A program made the translations under genes and the position numbers. Shown here piece by piece: positions 45,386 to 54,812 of a DNA stretch of 54,812 nucleotides. The DNA comes from Helochares maculicollis (taxonomy: Eukaryota; Arthropoda; Insecta; Coleoptera; Hydrophilidae): NCBI GenBank assembly GCA_033557835.1, contig JAWQRO010000122.1, positions 1-54,812 on the forward strand, written 5' to 3'. Every line of letters begins with the position of its first letter. Positions within the stretch are counted from its first letter, which is position 1. The notes under the pieces were generated by a model that was not told the origin of the DNA, searched no databases, and saw only the letters and a list, made by a program, of their open reading frames with translations.

Positions 45386-46485
45386 ATGGCATCCCTGCGC
45401 TACATCTCGAGAAAATTATTTTCAAACAAAATAAAATGCGATTGCATTTCGGCACAGCACCAACTGGCTGCCCTGCCGAGGCTGATCAGCCACCTCGCTA
45501 AGGAATATGGTAAATCATCTCTTTTACATAATTGCTTACAGAGTGGATTGATAGGTTATGTTCCTCAGGGCCAGACAAGGATCCGGCTCCCTTATTTTTC
45601 AACCCTGACGTACAGAATCTACTTAAATCCATCGCTAGGATAGACTTAATGAAAGTATATAAAATGAGAAAGCTGGGTGGCAAAACGCCTGAGCTGCCAA
45701 CGTATAAATTCATGAGCGACGACCAACTCCAGGAATACAAGGAAGAAATCGAGCGTAACGCCGAAGAAATGCTGCAAATGCCTCCCGTCGTCAAAGTTAG
45801 ACAAAAGATTGACAACGTGCTTTTCAGAGATCCCGCTCTGAAAGGCCTGGAGACATCAAAGTTGGTTTTTACAGACATCACATTCGGTGTCAAAGATTCC
45901 GAACGGCTCGTGGTTATAAGAGATCCGGACGGCACGTTACGCGAGGCCGATTGGGAGACGAAAGACCGAATGAACCAAATATACTTTCCTGTCTCCATGC
46001 GACAATTGAACACTCCTCAGTTATTCGAAGAAGAAAACCTCAAGAAATTGTTGAATGCTGGCGAGTATAAATTCATTCTCGACAGAGCTTGCTTGCAGTT
46101 TGAGCCGAACAATCCAGAATACCAAAGGGCGACCAGCATTACCTACCAGTATATTAACGAACACAACGGCTTCGAAGCATTGAGATCGACGAGGCACTTC
46201 GGCCCTTTGGTCTTTTTCCTCGTGTGGCACAAGATGATAGACAATTTGCTCATCGAATTGCTGGAAACGAGTTGTTTGGATGAAGCGGCCGTTTTGATAA
46301 AGTTGTTCGGCAAGATGCACAGTGTCGAATTTAATCAAGAGAATTCACTACAAGCCATCGAAAGCTACATTAAGGATCATTCAAGTAAGAAGGGAGCTCT
46401 AGAATTGGCGCTACAAGCCTTCAAGGAGAATGCGAGAGCCAAGAAGGAGTTGGAGGAGGGTATCAAGGCAGCTCATGGCCTATGA
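45386..46485 (+). CDS. MRPS22: Mitochondrial ribosomal protein S22
   Basis: Exons 45386-45509 and 45542-46485 give 355 aa. Exon 1 encodes a mitochondrial presequence (MASLRYISRKLFSNK). Exon 2 contains the family body: FFNPDVQNLLKSIARIDLMK, the LPTYKFMSDDQLQEY block, LQMPPVVKVRQKIDNVLFRD, KLVFTDITFG, IRDPDGTLREADWETKDRMN, IYFP and LRSTRHFG. It is a metazoan-specific component of the small mitoribosomal subunit. The two exons are in different frames, and only removal of a 32-nt GT-AG intron (45510-45541) joins them. Exon 2 has no suitable internal start, so exon 1 is needed. The alternative is an indel in the assembly. It follows ZAD gene 3 on the same strand. Confidence 0.93.
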
Positions 46486-46695
46486 TCATGTTGATTTATT
46501 TAATATATTTTATAGTGTTTATATTTCTGGGTTTTCAATTAATCCTTTTGTCAACGTAATTGATTGTTGTGACGAAATGTTTTCTGGTGGGAATATAGGA
46601 AGACGCTGATTTATCAAAAGGTTGAATAAGTTGAACGGATGAGCCAAACTCGGAATTTATTGTGCTTAGGCAGGATTGTTTTACATAAATGTGGT

Positions 46696-48516
46696 TTATT
46701 GTTTAGCTTTAAAGGCTTCATAAACGTCTCGGTTTACAACGCCCGTTATGGCAAATCGGTCGTTTTTGCCAGCTAGAGAAACGAATTGCTCCGCAATTTC
46801 AATGGCGACTTTCTTCTGAGCTTCTCCAGTACTGGCGCCCAAATGAGGTGTCGCAATAACTTCGGGTCGCTTGATCAAGGCCTCGGCCGTTGGGTAAGTC
46901 GGCGGTTCCTTCTCGTAGACGTCCAAAGCTGCTCCTTTCACTTGCCCCTCAATGATGGCATTCAATAGGGCGTCTTCGTTTATTATTCCGCCTCTCGCTA
47001 CGTTCACGATCCGCACGCCTTTTTTGCATTTTGTGAATACTTCAGCGTTTATCAAATCTAAAAGCAAATGCGAGAAATTATGTATTATTGATGAATCTGC
47101 ATAGATTAAATTATCGTGGGAGTGGGATTGGAAATCTGTGAGAGATTGTTTATTGGGTTTTACGCACTTCTCGTTTGTTTAACTAGCGGAGTATGCACGG
47201 TGATGTAATCGGCGAGGGGCCAAATTTTTTCCAGAGGCAAGTGTTCCACTTTGAAAGTGTTCGCTTCTTCTGCTGTGATAATGGGGTCGTAACCGATCGT
47301 CTAAAAATAGATTGCGTTTAACGTAATTAAATGTTATACGAGTGGTGACGAAAAGTTGTACCTTCATTCCGAAAGCTTGCATGCGAACGGCCACTTCCTT
47401 ACCGATTCGCCCTAAACCTATTACTGCTAACGTTTTGCCTTGCACTTCCTCACCAAAGAAATCTTTCCTTTTCCAGTTCTGATCCCTCAATGAAACCGCA
47501 GAATTTGTAACGTTCCTGGCCATGTCGAGGATTAAAGCACAGGTTAACTCACAAGCACTTATAGCGTTGCCCCCTGGAGCACTAAAAATGGAAGGTAAGT
47601 TTTAATTGATTACAATCTTATTATTTGCTATCTTTTGAGTACAATCTTGTTCGGTTTTCTAGCTTTTGTAACTCGATACTTACTTTATGACCAATACGTT
47701 TTTTGCTGTAGCTGCCGTTACATCAATGTTATCGACTCCTGCGCCTGCTCTTCCTATAACTTTAAGCCTGTTGGCTGCTGCAATTACATCGTCCGTTACT
47801 TTGGTGTCTGAACGAACTATCAGCCCATCGTACCCCTGTGAATGAATGAATAGATTAATTGCCCTGTTTTCACATTCTCTCAAATCTTCATGTTTTTATA
47901 TTGTGAAATTAGATTGATGAACGTTGTTCATTACAATAACATTTAGGATCCGGAAATGATACTTAAAATTTAAAGAGCACCACTTTCATCTAACTCATCT
48001 TTGTGTTGCTAGATTAATATTTCCCACATTTATTATTTTATATTTTCTGTTTTTTAATTTTATTACATTTTCAAATGTTCGTGATGGTTCATTTTTGTAA
48101 CGTCGTCGGTGACTGCGTTTTTCAACGTTTTGCATTTATAGGGTCAATAACTTTCTGATAACACTAAACAATAAATTCATTCATTCAATTTCATTCTCGC
48201 TATTTATACTTACCCATAAACAGGTTCGCGATTTTGTTCCAAACAAAACAACACAACGTTAATGAACCGAATCAAGTGTAGTATCATGGACAACAAAATC
48301 AATAAAAAAAACATCTTCAATGTTCGGTTTGAAGAGAACTGAATGAAATATGCCCGTAAATCAAAAAGCAGGCAAATGAATACTTACAGAAATTTCTTGA
48401 ATAAGCACCTCTTTCGGCAATTTGGTTTTGATTTCTGCTTCAATTCCATACTCCGCAAGTACGTCTAAGCATTCTTTAGCGACTTCATCGGCCACAAGCA
48501 CTTTCTTGATGTCCAT
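46696..48516 (-). CDS. PHGDH: D-3-phosphoglycerate dehydrogenase, short form
   Basis: Exons 48516-48388, 47835-47684, 47581-47362, 47300-47168 and 47057-46696 give 331 aa. It begins MDIKKVLVADEVAKECLDVL. Substrate-side motif: DGLIVRSDTKV, then GRAGAGVDNIDV. The NAD-binding fold has the glycine loop VIGLGRIGKEVA followed by GYDPI. The catalytic Arg lies in NVARGGIINE, and the Glu and His residues are supplied by the region around EKEPP and PHLGAS. The chain ends soon after GVVNRDVYEAF, so the C-terminal regulatory domains of the human enzyme are absent. The fly orthologue is, as I recall, similarly short. It catalyses the first step of serine synthesis from glycolytic 3-phosphoglycerate, in the cytosol. 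Intron 1 is the longest (about 550 nt). Confidence 0.95.
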
Positions 48517-49029
48517 TTTGGCCCGAAATCGTATTTAAGCGCGCGACCAAGAACAAAATTGAACACGCGATCACCCGGTCACCTTCTTCCTCGATAATTG
48601 GAGCCTAAAGCTGATTTTGCAACTTTTTATGCTGCTCGTATGGCCGCTTGACCCCAACCTACCAGCAAACTTTGTTTTTGTTTTTCTTTATCAGTGGGTT
48701 CGAATTCTTGTCTGGTCGAAGCGATACGACTCACTTATAACTGGCTGGCGTAGACGATCGTTAGCGCCAAGCCTGTAAATACTTACGTATTTCTTATGAA
48801 CATACCATTGCAACTGATTACGCTTACACTCTAATTACACAAAAAACTAATTATGTATCATTTTACTACCGATACATTTGACTCTATCTGCAATTTAAAT
48901 TTTTCTTAGCAGTTGTGAGCGGTTTTAACGTGAAGTATTGCTTATCTTAACAATTCTTAGTTTCCATCGCGCTTGGAATTCTTCGTTCTGATTTGCGCAA
49001 ATTGAAATTTGACGAACCACAAATTTGTA
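48517..49029. other. PHGDH upstream region
   Basis: It includes the PHGDH promoter and 5' UTR. Nothing else was recognised before the satellite array begins. Confidence 0.4.
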
Positions 49030-50780
49030 GCAAACATTTTTACATTCCCATATTACTATACGAAATATAGTAAATACATTTTGACCATTTTTGGCATGTT
49101 GTCTGTAAGTGTAAACACGATAGCGGCCAGACCGTTTAAGGTGGAGCAATGAAATTTGGTATACGGCTCTTATCGCAAACACTTAGACGTGTCTCACCTT
49201 TTGAGGCATGTAGGACCACCGGAAGTACCTGTTTACCTACACATTTTTGAAATTTTTTCAAGTAAAGTAGTCTTTAAAATTAAGCTATCGGATTGAAATT
49301 TCGCGCACATCTTAAATATCGCAAAAAACTGACAGATAGAAATTTTCAACATGATCGGAGCACCGGAAGTGCTATTTTTATAATGTTGACAATTCCAATT
49401 GTAGGCCTTGGAATAAAAAATTTCACAAAAGTATTACAAAAATGCTAAACATGGTAAATATAGCAATAACAAACGGTACCGTCATAAATTTTATTTTTAC
49501 ATTCCCCTATTACTATACGATGTAAAGGGAAGGTATTGGGATCATGAAAAATTTGATTTCGAGATTTTGACGGATCTCCACGTTTTGAGTGTTCCTGAGT
49601 CAATTTGGCCATTTTTGGCATGTTTTCTGGGTATGTATGTATGTGTATATGGTCAGACCATTTGAGATGTGGGATGAAATTTGGTATACGGCTCTTATTG
49701 CAAAAACTTAGATCTCTATCACCTTTTGAGGCATGTAGGACCACCGGAAGTACTTGTTTACCTACACAGTTTTGAAATTTTTTCAAGTAAAGTAGTCTTT
49801 AAAATTAAGCCATCGGATTGAAATTTCGCGCACATCTTAAATATCGCAAAAAACTGACAGATACAATTTTTCAACGTGATCGGAGCACCGGAAGTGCTGT
49901 TTTTATAATTTTGAAAATTCCAATTTTAGTAGGCCTTGGAAAAAAATTTCACAAAAATGTTGCAAAAATGCTAAACATGGTAAATATAGCAATAGTAAAC
50001 GGTTCCGCGTAAATTTCAAAGCCGGAAGTGGGGCTTAAGCGTCATAAATTTCATTTTTACATTCCCGTATTACTATACGAAGTAAAGAGAAGGTATTGTC
50101 ATTATAAAAAATTCGATTTCGAGTGATCTCCGCGTTTTGAGCGCCCTTGAATCAATTTTGACCATTTTTAACATGTTTTCTGTGTATGTATATATAGTCA
50201 GACCGTTTGAGGGGGAGCGATGAAATTTGGTATACGGCTCTTATTGCAAAAACTGAGATCATATCAACTTTTGAGGTATGCAGGATCACCGGAAGTACCT
50301 ATTTACCTACACAGTTTTGAATATTTTTCAAGTAAAGTAGTCATTAAAATTAAGCCATCGGATTGAAATTTCGCGCACATGTTAAATATTGCAAAAAACT
50401 GACAGATACAAATTTTCAACATGATCGGAGCACCGGAAGTGCTATTTTTATAATGTTGACAATTCCAATTTTAGTAGGCCTTGGAATAAAACATTTCACA
50501 AAAGTGTTACAAAAATGCTACACATGGTAAATATAGCAATAACAAACGGTTCCGTGTAAATTTGACAACCGGAAGTGGGACTTTACCGTCATAAATTTCA
50601 TTTTTACATTCCTTTATTACTATACGATGTAAATGGAAGTTATTGGCATCATGAAAAATTCGATTTCGAGGGATCTCCACGTTTTGAGTGTCCCTAAATC
50701 TATTTTGACCATTTTTGGCATGTTGTCTTTTGAAGCATAGAAGACCACCAGAAGTACATGTTTACCTACACAGTTTTGAA
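49030..50780 (+). repeat. Satellite array B, three to four monomers of about 545 bp
   Basis: The phrase TTTTACATTCC with TATTACTATACGA recurs near 49042, 49499, 50059 and 50606 (spacings 457, 560 and 547), and the sequence between repeats throughout. The first monomer has a deletion and the last degrades after about 50780. Monomers are the same family and orientation as array A at 13.4-14.5 kb, about 35 kb away. Most carry three CCGGAAGT-type motifs. Open frames inside are chance. Confidence 0.88.
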
Positions 50781-51427
50781 AAGTTTTCAAGTAAACTAGA
50801 CGTTTAAGCAGAGTTATTGTCTTGAAATTTGTTACACGTTTGAAAGACACTTAGAAAACCTTATATATGAAATTTCAACGTAAAATAGGTACTAGAAATG
50901 GACTTTTTATCGAAAAGTTTTATTACGAAAAATTCAATTTTTTAGCAATATTTTCAGCTGAGATGCTGCGGAATGAAGAATTGCCGCGAATAACGCACTT
51001 ATGCACAGTTTTGAAGACAATTATCGAGCCAAAAAGTAGAAAAAAGTATTAAAATAAAAAAGTCACGTGATTTCGAAATATTCATCAGCGATTATGACTC
51101 AATACAATCACTCTAATTTACTACGGCAGGGGTAGTCTAATGTGCTGCGGTCTGTTTCGGTCTGCTGCAGCCCGGTTCGGCCGTTGAAGTGATGACGCGG
51201 TTTGGTCAGTCTAATTTTGATGGCAGGAGAGGTTGAATGTGTTCTGATTTCTGAATGAATTCTGATTTTGATTGGGACGGGAGAGAGTGGGTCGGTTCGG
51301 TGGATCACTTTCCACCTTTGGCTACCGGATTTAATCTCGTGAAGGCACTGCTTTGCAGTGGGCGCTCAGGCCATAGATGCCTACAATGCTAATATACCCT
51401 TAAATAATGAAATATAACAATGATGGT

Positions 51428-51430
<3 letters not shown>
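50781..51430. other. Unassigned sequence between satellite and TA repeat
   Basis: A locally GC-richer stretch at 51120-51370 (GGTCTGTTTCGGTCTGCTGC, GGGCGCTCAGGCCATAGATG) may be part of a mobile element end, but no coding region or terminal repeat was found to support that. Confidence 0.3.

Positions 51431-51482
<52 letters not shown>
51431..51482. repeat. (TA)n microsatellite
   Basis: About 25 uninterrupted TA dinucleotides. Both strands translate as a Tyr-Ile repeat, which is not a gene. Confidence 0.95.
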
Positions 51483-51485
<3 letters not shown>

Positions 51486-51803
51486 AAGGGATGGCTTTGT
51501 AAGAAACTTGTTGATTCTGAATCATTCGTAAGTGTTGCTAAGCTTCTACTTAAAAGTAATATCGGTTGTCCACTCTTAATTCGTATAATAAAGCAATTCA
51601 GATTTTTCTGACGATTCTGTCTTCTAACACCAGTTGTCTTTTTTATTCCGATTGACCACAAATGTTCACTCTATTATGTAATTATATCAAAACACTGACT
51701 CGCTCTTTTGCCTAGAGAGGCGAATATTAAGCTAAACTATTGCAAAGATAAAAATATAAAATACTATATTTAAGCTAAAGGTACAATTCTTAAAAATACA
51801 ATA

Positions 51804-52199
51804 CTAATGATCTATAATTATGAGTTCGTCGATGCCCCAATCTTCATACGAGTTGTCAGGAAGGTATCGCCTGATGATGATTGGAATTTTTCTCTGCTTC
51901 AGTTCCTTCATGGCTATTTGTAATGGATCGGTCTCGCCTTCCAGCTCGACCATAACGGGGGCGCACATGGCTATTTGCAAAGCCCGCGTTCCCAACACTC
52001 TGGCCCTCTCATATTTAGTCATGTACTTTGTGGTAATACGCTTTGACTTAGGCACACCCCCGCCGGCTTGACCCGGGGCTAAAATGTCTATATTATCACC
52101 CTCTTCTTCAGGCTGCTCCAACTCTTCGATATTATCATCTTCTACGTCGTCATCGAAATCATCCCCCACTTCCTGCTCGTCGTATTCTTCATCAGCCAT
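51804..52199 (-). CDS. Rpb6: RNA polymerases I, II and III subunit RPABC2 (RPB6)
   Basis: A single uninterrupted 131-aa frame, the usual family length. An acidic N-terminus (MADEEYDEQEVGDDFDDDVE) precedes the conserved core: RITTKYMTKYERARVLGTRA, LQIAMCAPVMVELEGETDPL, IAMKELKQRKIPIIIRRYLP, and the end block YEDWGIDELIIIDH. RPB6 is a small shared subunit of all three nuclear RNA polymerases and helps hold the clamp. The gene has no intron in the coding region. Its reading frame is intact with normal start and stop, so it is probably the working gene, though a retrocopy cannot be excluded. It is divergent from NDUFA7. Confidence 0.96.
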   Translation of the reverse strand: MADEEYDEQEVGDDFDDDVEDDNIEELEQPEEEGDNIDILAPGQAGGGVPKSKRITTKYMTKYERARVLGTRALQIAMCAPVMVELEGETDPLQIAMKELKQRKIPIIIRRYLPDNSYEDWGIDELIIIDH

Positions 52200-52720
52200 A
52201 ATTTATCTTGCGCAATAAACTCAAATCACCAGAAAACTAAAGAAAATACTTGCTTTGTACTCAACAATTAAGACGCACAGAAAATGCGTATATTTGAGGT
52301 TATGTACGTTGATTGGACCTAGAGATAATGTAGAAATCTGTAAATCATTAATTTCGCACGGAAATTACTAGTTCTCCGCGCGCCATACCAACTTAGCGCG
52401 CTCAATTGTAACCAAAGGCCTTAAATTAAGTGTTTATACTTTAAATTAAGAACAAATTTTCCCGTTATTAGAAAACAAATGACCCATTCGGACCGCAAAA
52501 TGTCAAAGTTTAATAAACAACTTAAATTGATCTCTCCCCCGTTTTTATTGTAGTCTCAATTCAGCTGTTCAGCGGCCCCTGCTCTGGTGTTTTTAGTGTT
52601 GTCCGAGTGCGCGCAGCGAAAGTCCCCATGAGGACACCATGAATTATGCAACTGACATCAAAATAATCGAACATAACCCTACATTAAGATCCGCAACCAA
52701 AAAGTAATTTGAGGGCAAAT
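52200..52720. promoter_or_regulatory. Divergent promoter region of RPB6 and NDUFA7
   Basis: The 521 bp between start codons must contain both promoters if neither gene has a distant 5' exon. A short upstream ORF on the plus strand (52639-52707, MNYATDIKIIEHNPTLRSAT and two lysines) ends 13 nt before the NDUFA7 start and could affect its translation if transcribed. This has not been shown. Confidence 0.45.
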
Positions 52721-53029
52721 ATGCTTTCGAAAACGCCCCGAGACGTCAGTCCCTTTTTAAGACTAGTTAGAGATATCTTATTGGGTAGGAAATTCGTGCA
52801 GCCTTTGAGATTCGAGAAAGACGTAGCCTCCAGGTCACCTCCGTTGCCTCACCTCCCGGAAGGCCCCAGCCACAGGTTGGCCGCCAATTACTACTATACC
52901 CGAGATGGCAGGAGGGAACTGGCCCCTCCGGTTTTGATTGCAGGCGGTCATTTGAAAATTGGAACAGAGGAGCCCAAAAAGCCGCTCGAAGGGAAAACCC
53001 CTGGCAAAATATACAACTGGGATTCGTAG
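52721..53029 (+). CDS. NDUFA7: NADH dehydrogenase 1 alpha subcomplex subunit 7 (complex I)
   Basis: A 102-aa uninterrupted frame from ATG at 52721: MLSKTPRDVSPFLRLVRDIL. The family signature is PPLPHLPEGPSHRLAANYYY followed by TRDGRRELAPPVLIAGG. The C-terminus is KTPGKIYNWDS. NDUFA7 (B14.5a) is an accessory subunit of respiratory complex I in the mitochondrial inner membrane. It has no cleavable presequence, as is common in this family. The frame extends upstream without another ATG for four codons, so this start is the natural one. The convergent neighbour is NDUFAF3, a complex I assembly factor. Confidence 0.93.
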   Translation: MLSKTPRDVSPFLRLVRDILLGRKFVQPLRFEKDVASRSPPLPHLPEGPSHRLAANYYYTRDGRRELAPPVLIAGGHLKIGTEEPKKPLEGKTPGKIYNWDS

Positions 53030-53273
53030 TTCCGACATTGATTGACGATTGTATTTAATATTAGCTGATGTGAATAATAAATTAGTTACTTTACGAACTA
53101 TTATTATTTACCTCGCTCAATGTTGTAAATATTGTGGTTTTAATAAAGTTGTACAGTGTCAAGCAAGAGACTATCGCAAAATGTATAAAATCCGTATTTT
53201 CGATTTGCAAATTAAAGAGGCGGTAACGAACAAATAAATATATTTAAAGAATTACCTAGCTTATAACGACTTA

Positions 53274-54117
53274 TTACTCAAGTTTATATAAGTTTTCGTA
53301 TCGTAGTTTGGTTTGGAGTATGTCATCTTCGCTGGTTTTGATGGTAACTGGGGGTATCATAGCTCCTGCGACGTATCGTCCTTCTGAGTTTAGGAAGTTG
53401 AAAGTGGAGCACGCCTGTTCGGTCGGTAAAATTTCGTACGTCATTTTGAGTTTCTTCAAGATTGGAAACATTTTCTTTTGGAACGACATGTCCGCTAGGG
53501 GGTCGCCCACTCCGAGGACCAGCAAATCGATTTTGGGGTAAATGAGAGAGAAGAGGCTCAACGAGTCTTCGTTAATATCCTCATAGTCGGCTACAGACCA
53601 AGACAAGACCGTTCTAGAGAAAAAAATAATCAGTTTAAAGCACTTTGTATGCTAATTCACCAGAATAGTTTTGTGATAATACTCGTAACGGAAGATGTTA
53701 CCTTGGGAAAATAATCATCGGTCCCAGGATTGTCACATCGTTGTTCAACCGGAAGCCTAGTTGACTTACACCATTTATCATCAGACCAATTTCAGTGTCT
53801 TGATTCAAAATGTTTAATTTGGTTTTCCCTTCGGCGTCGTAAGCGGTGCATTTTTGGGTACTGACGGTTAGATTCCTTGAAAGTAAGGGGACTTAACTTC
53901 TGTGGTATTAGTCATACAAGCTTAAGATCACTTATTAGTGTACTAGCTTTGATAAACAGTTAGCAGATTAGTCTAAATATTGCTTGGAAATAGCGATTTT
54001 TCATGTTAAAATACTCAATGGAACAACAGAACAGTAAAACAGTTAATACCTTTGTAGCTGCCGCTGAATGTACCCCCGATGGAAGTGAATGGTTTTAGCA
54101 AGTGTATTCCTCAACAT
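53274..54117 (-). CDS. NDUFAF3: NADH dehydrogenase 1 alpha subcomplex assembly factor 3
   Basis: Exons 54117-54050, 53875-53702 and 53613-53274 join in frame to 193 aa; human NDUFAF3 is 184. The N-terminus is a presequence (MLRNTLAKTIHFHRGYIQRQ). Exon 2 carries IGLMINGVSQLGFRLN and VTILGPMIIFPR, and exon 3 carries TVLSWSVADYEDINEDSLSL, DLLVLGVGDPLAD, ACSTFNFLNSEGRYVAGAMI. These are the conserved blocks of the Mth938-like (DUF498) fold. The factor helps assemble the matrix arm of complex I. Introns are 88 and 174 nt. The stop faces the NDUFA7 stop, 244 bp away. Confidence 0.92.
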
Positions 54118-54812
54118 TTCCTTGTCGTTTAATTCGTTATATTTGAAGCTGATTTACTTTATTGTCAGCTCATTTCCAAGAAAAAGTGAGGTTATGTTTA
54201 TTGAATACAACAGTTCTCAGAGACTGCATATTCCTTAATCTCGTCTGTGATTGGTTGCTGGGTTCCAAAGGGAACTCTTCGTTTAAAAGTGCTTATAAAT
54301 AATCAAAGATTTTATTATATTAAATTATAACCTAACCAAAATGGCGGAATAAGTCAATTTATACTGATTTATACAAATTAAGGCAAATAAAATTCTCTTT
54401 GATTTTGTCTTGACTACACTCAATTGATTTCATCGGTAATAGATGAAGTATTTTTAGCAAAACACTTTGATATCAAAAAGTATTTCGGAGTTACTAAGCT
54501 ATTTTCATTTCCATGTGTCCCTTACGAAAATTAAATATATACCTTGGCTAGATAGTTTTGTAAAGTGCTAGGACACTTCAATTTCAAAATTATCATAAAG
54601 AAATTCAAACCAATTAACCAACACAGTTGATAAAAACAAGTTTTTATATAAAATCTATTTATTTATTAGTAAAAATAGTCATGTACATAAGTCGAATGTA
54701 TTACAATAAATTCTTTTAAAATCCACAGACTATAAAGCGATATCTAGGAGGTATAAAATGCAGAGTCCAATTAAAATTCTCTTTCATGTATGTTCATATA
54801 TATATATATATA
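54118..54812. other. Right edge, intergenic
   Basis: AT-rich. It includes the NDUFAF3 promoter. On the minus strand AATAAATAAATAG near 54656-54672 could be the poly(A) signal of a minus-strand gene beyond the window. The window ends in a short TA repeat from about 54795. Confidence 0.35.

Noticed and set aside
49445..50012. Open frames in satellite array B and in array A
   Set aside because: They recur only because the monomer repeats, lie on both strands and show no domain.
51120..51370. GC-rich stretch as a possible structural RNA gene
   Set aside because: I could not find a tRNA or snRNA fold or box elements in it.
51389..51661. Tyr-Ile repeat proteins on both strands
   Set aside because: Translation of the (TA)n microsatellite.

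Overview
This is nuclear DNA of an insect. Short GT-AG introns (mostly 50-110 nt) interrupt conserved animal genes. Three ZAD-C2H2 zinc-finger genes and one ionotropic receptor are arthropod-type families, and the relics of mariner, P-superfamily and Jockey elements fit an insect genome. A beetle is a plausible guess, but nothing seen here proves the order. No database search was possible, so every name rests on recognised protein motifs and on exon joins that keep frame.

Layout. 1-130: 3' tail of a plus-strand gene entering from the left. 0.2-5.1 kb: transposon-rich, with at least four mariner relics, one of which carries shuffled pieces of the host splicing gene SRRM1. 5.7-7.75 kb: convergent TMEM231 (+) and TIMM21 (-). 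7.9-10.7 kb: satellite scrap and a decayed P-superfamily element with a THAP domain. 11.4-13.2 kb: intronless ionotropic receptor (-), then satellite array A. 15.5-21.5 kb: MCCC1 (+), whose intron 2 holds a dead Jockey-like retrotransposon. 21.7-23.8 kb: a single-zinc-finger, AT-hook nuclear protein (-). 25.4-35.5 kb: three hemopexin-less matrix metalloproteinase genes (-, -, +), with a roughly 3 kb array of foldback palindromes between the second and third. 36.2-45.1 kb: three ZAD-C2H2 genes (+, -, +). 45.4-48.5 kb: MRPS22 (+) and PHGDH (-). 49-50.8 kb: satellite array B. 51.8-54.1 kb: RPB6 (-), NDUFA7 (+) and NDUFAF3 (-).

Functionally this is housekeeping plus family expansion. Seven genes concern mitochondria or metabolism: TIMM21 (import), MCCC1 (leucine catabolism), MRPS22 (mitoribosome), NDUFA7 and NDUFAF3 (complex I subunit and assembly factor, adjacent), and PHGDH (serine synthesis, cytosolic), with RPB6 serving all nuclear RNA polymerases. 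TMEM231 belongs to the ciliary transition zone. The MMP and ZAD clusters look like local tandem duplications.

The most unusual items are the SRRM1-carrying mariner, the foldback array with its inverted loops, the 32-nt intron needed to read MRPS22, and a satellite with three CCGGAAGT motifs in each roughly 545-bp monomer.
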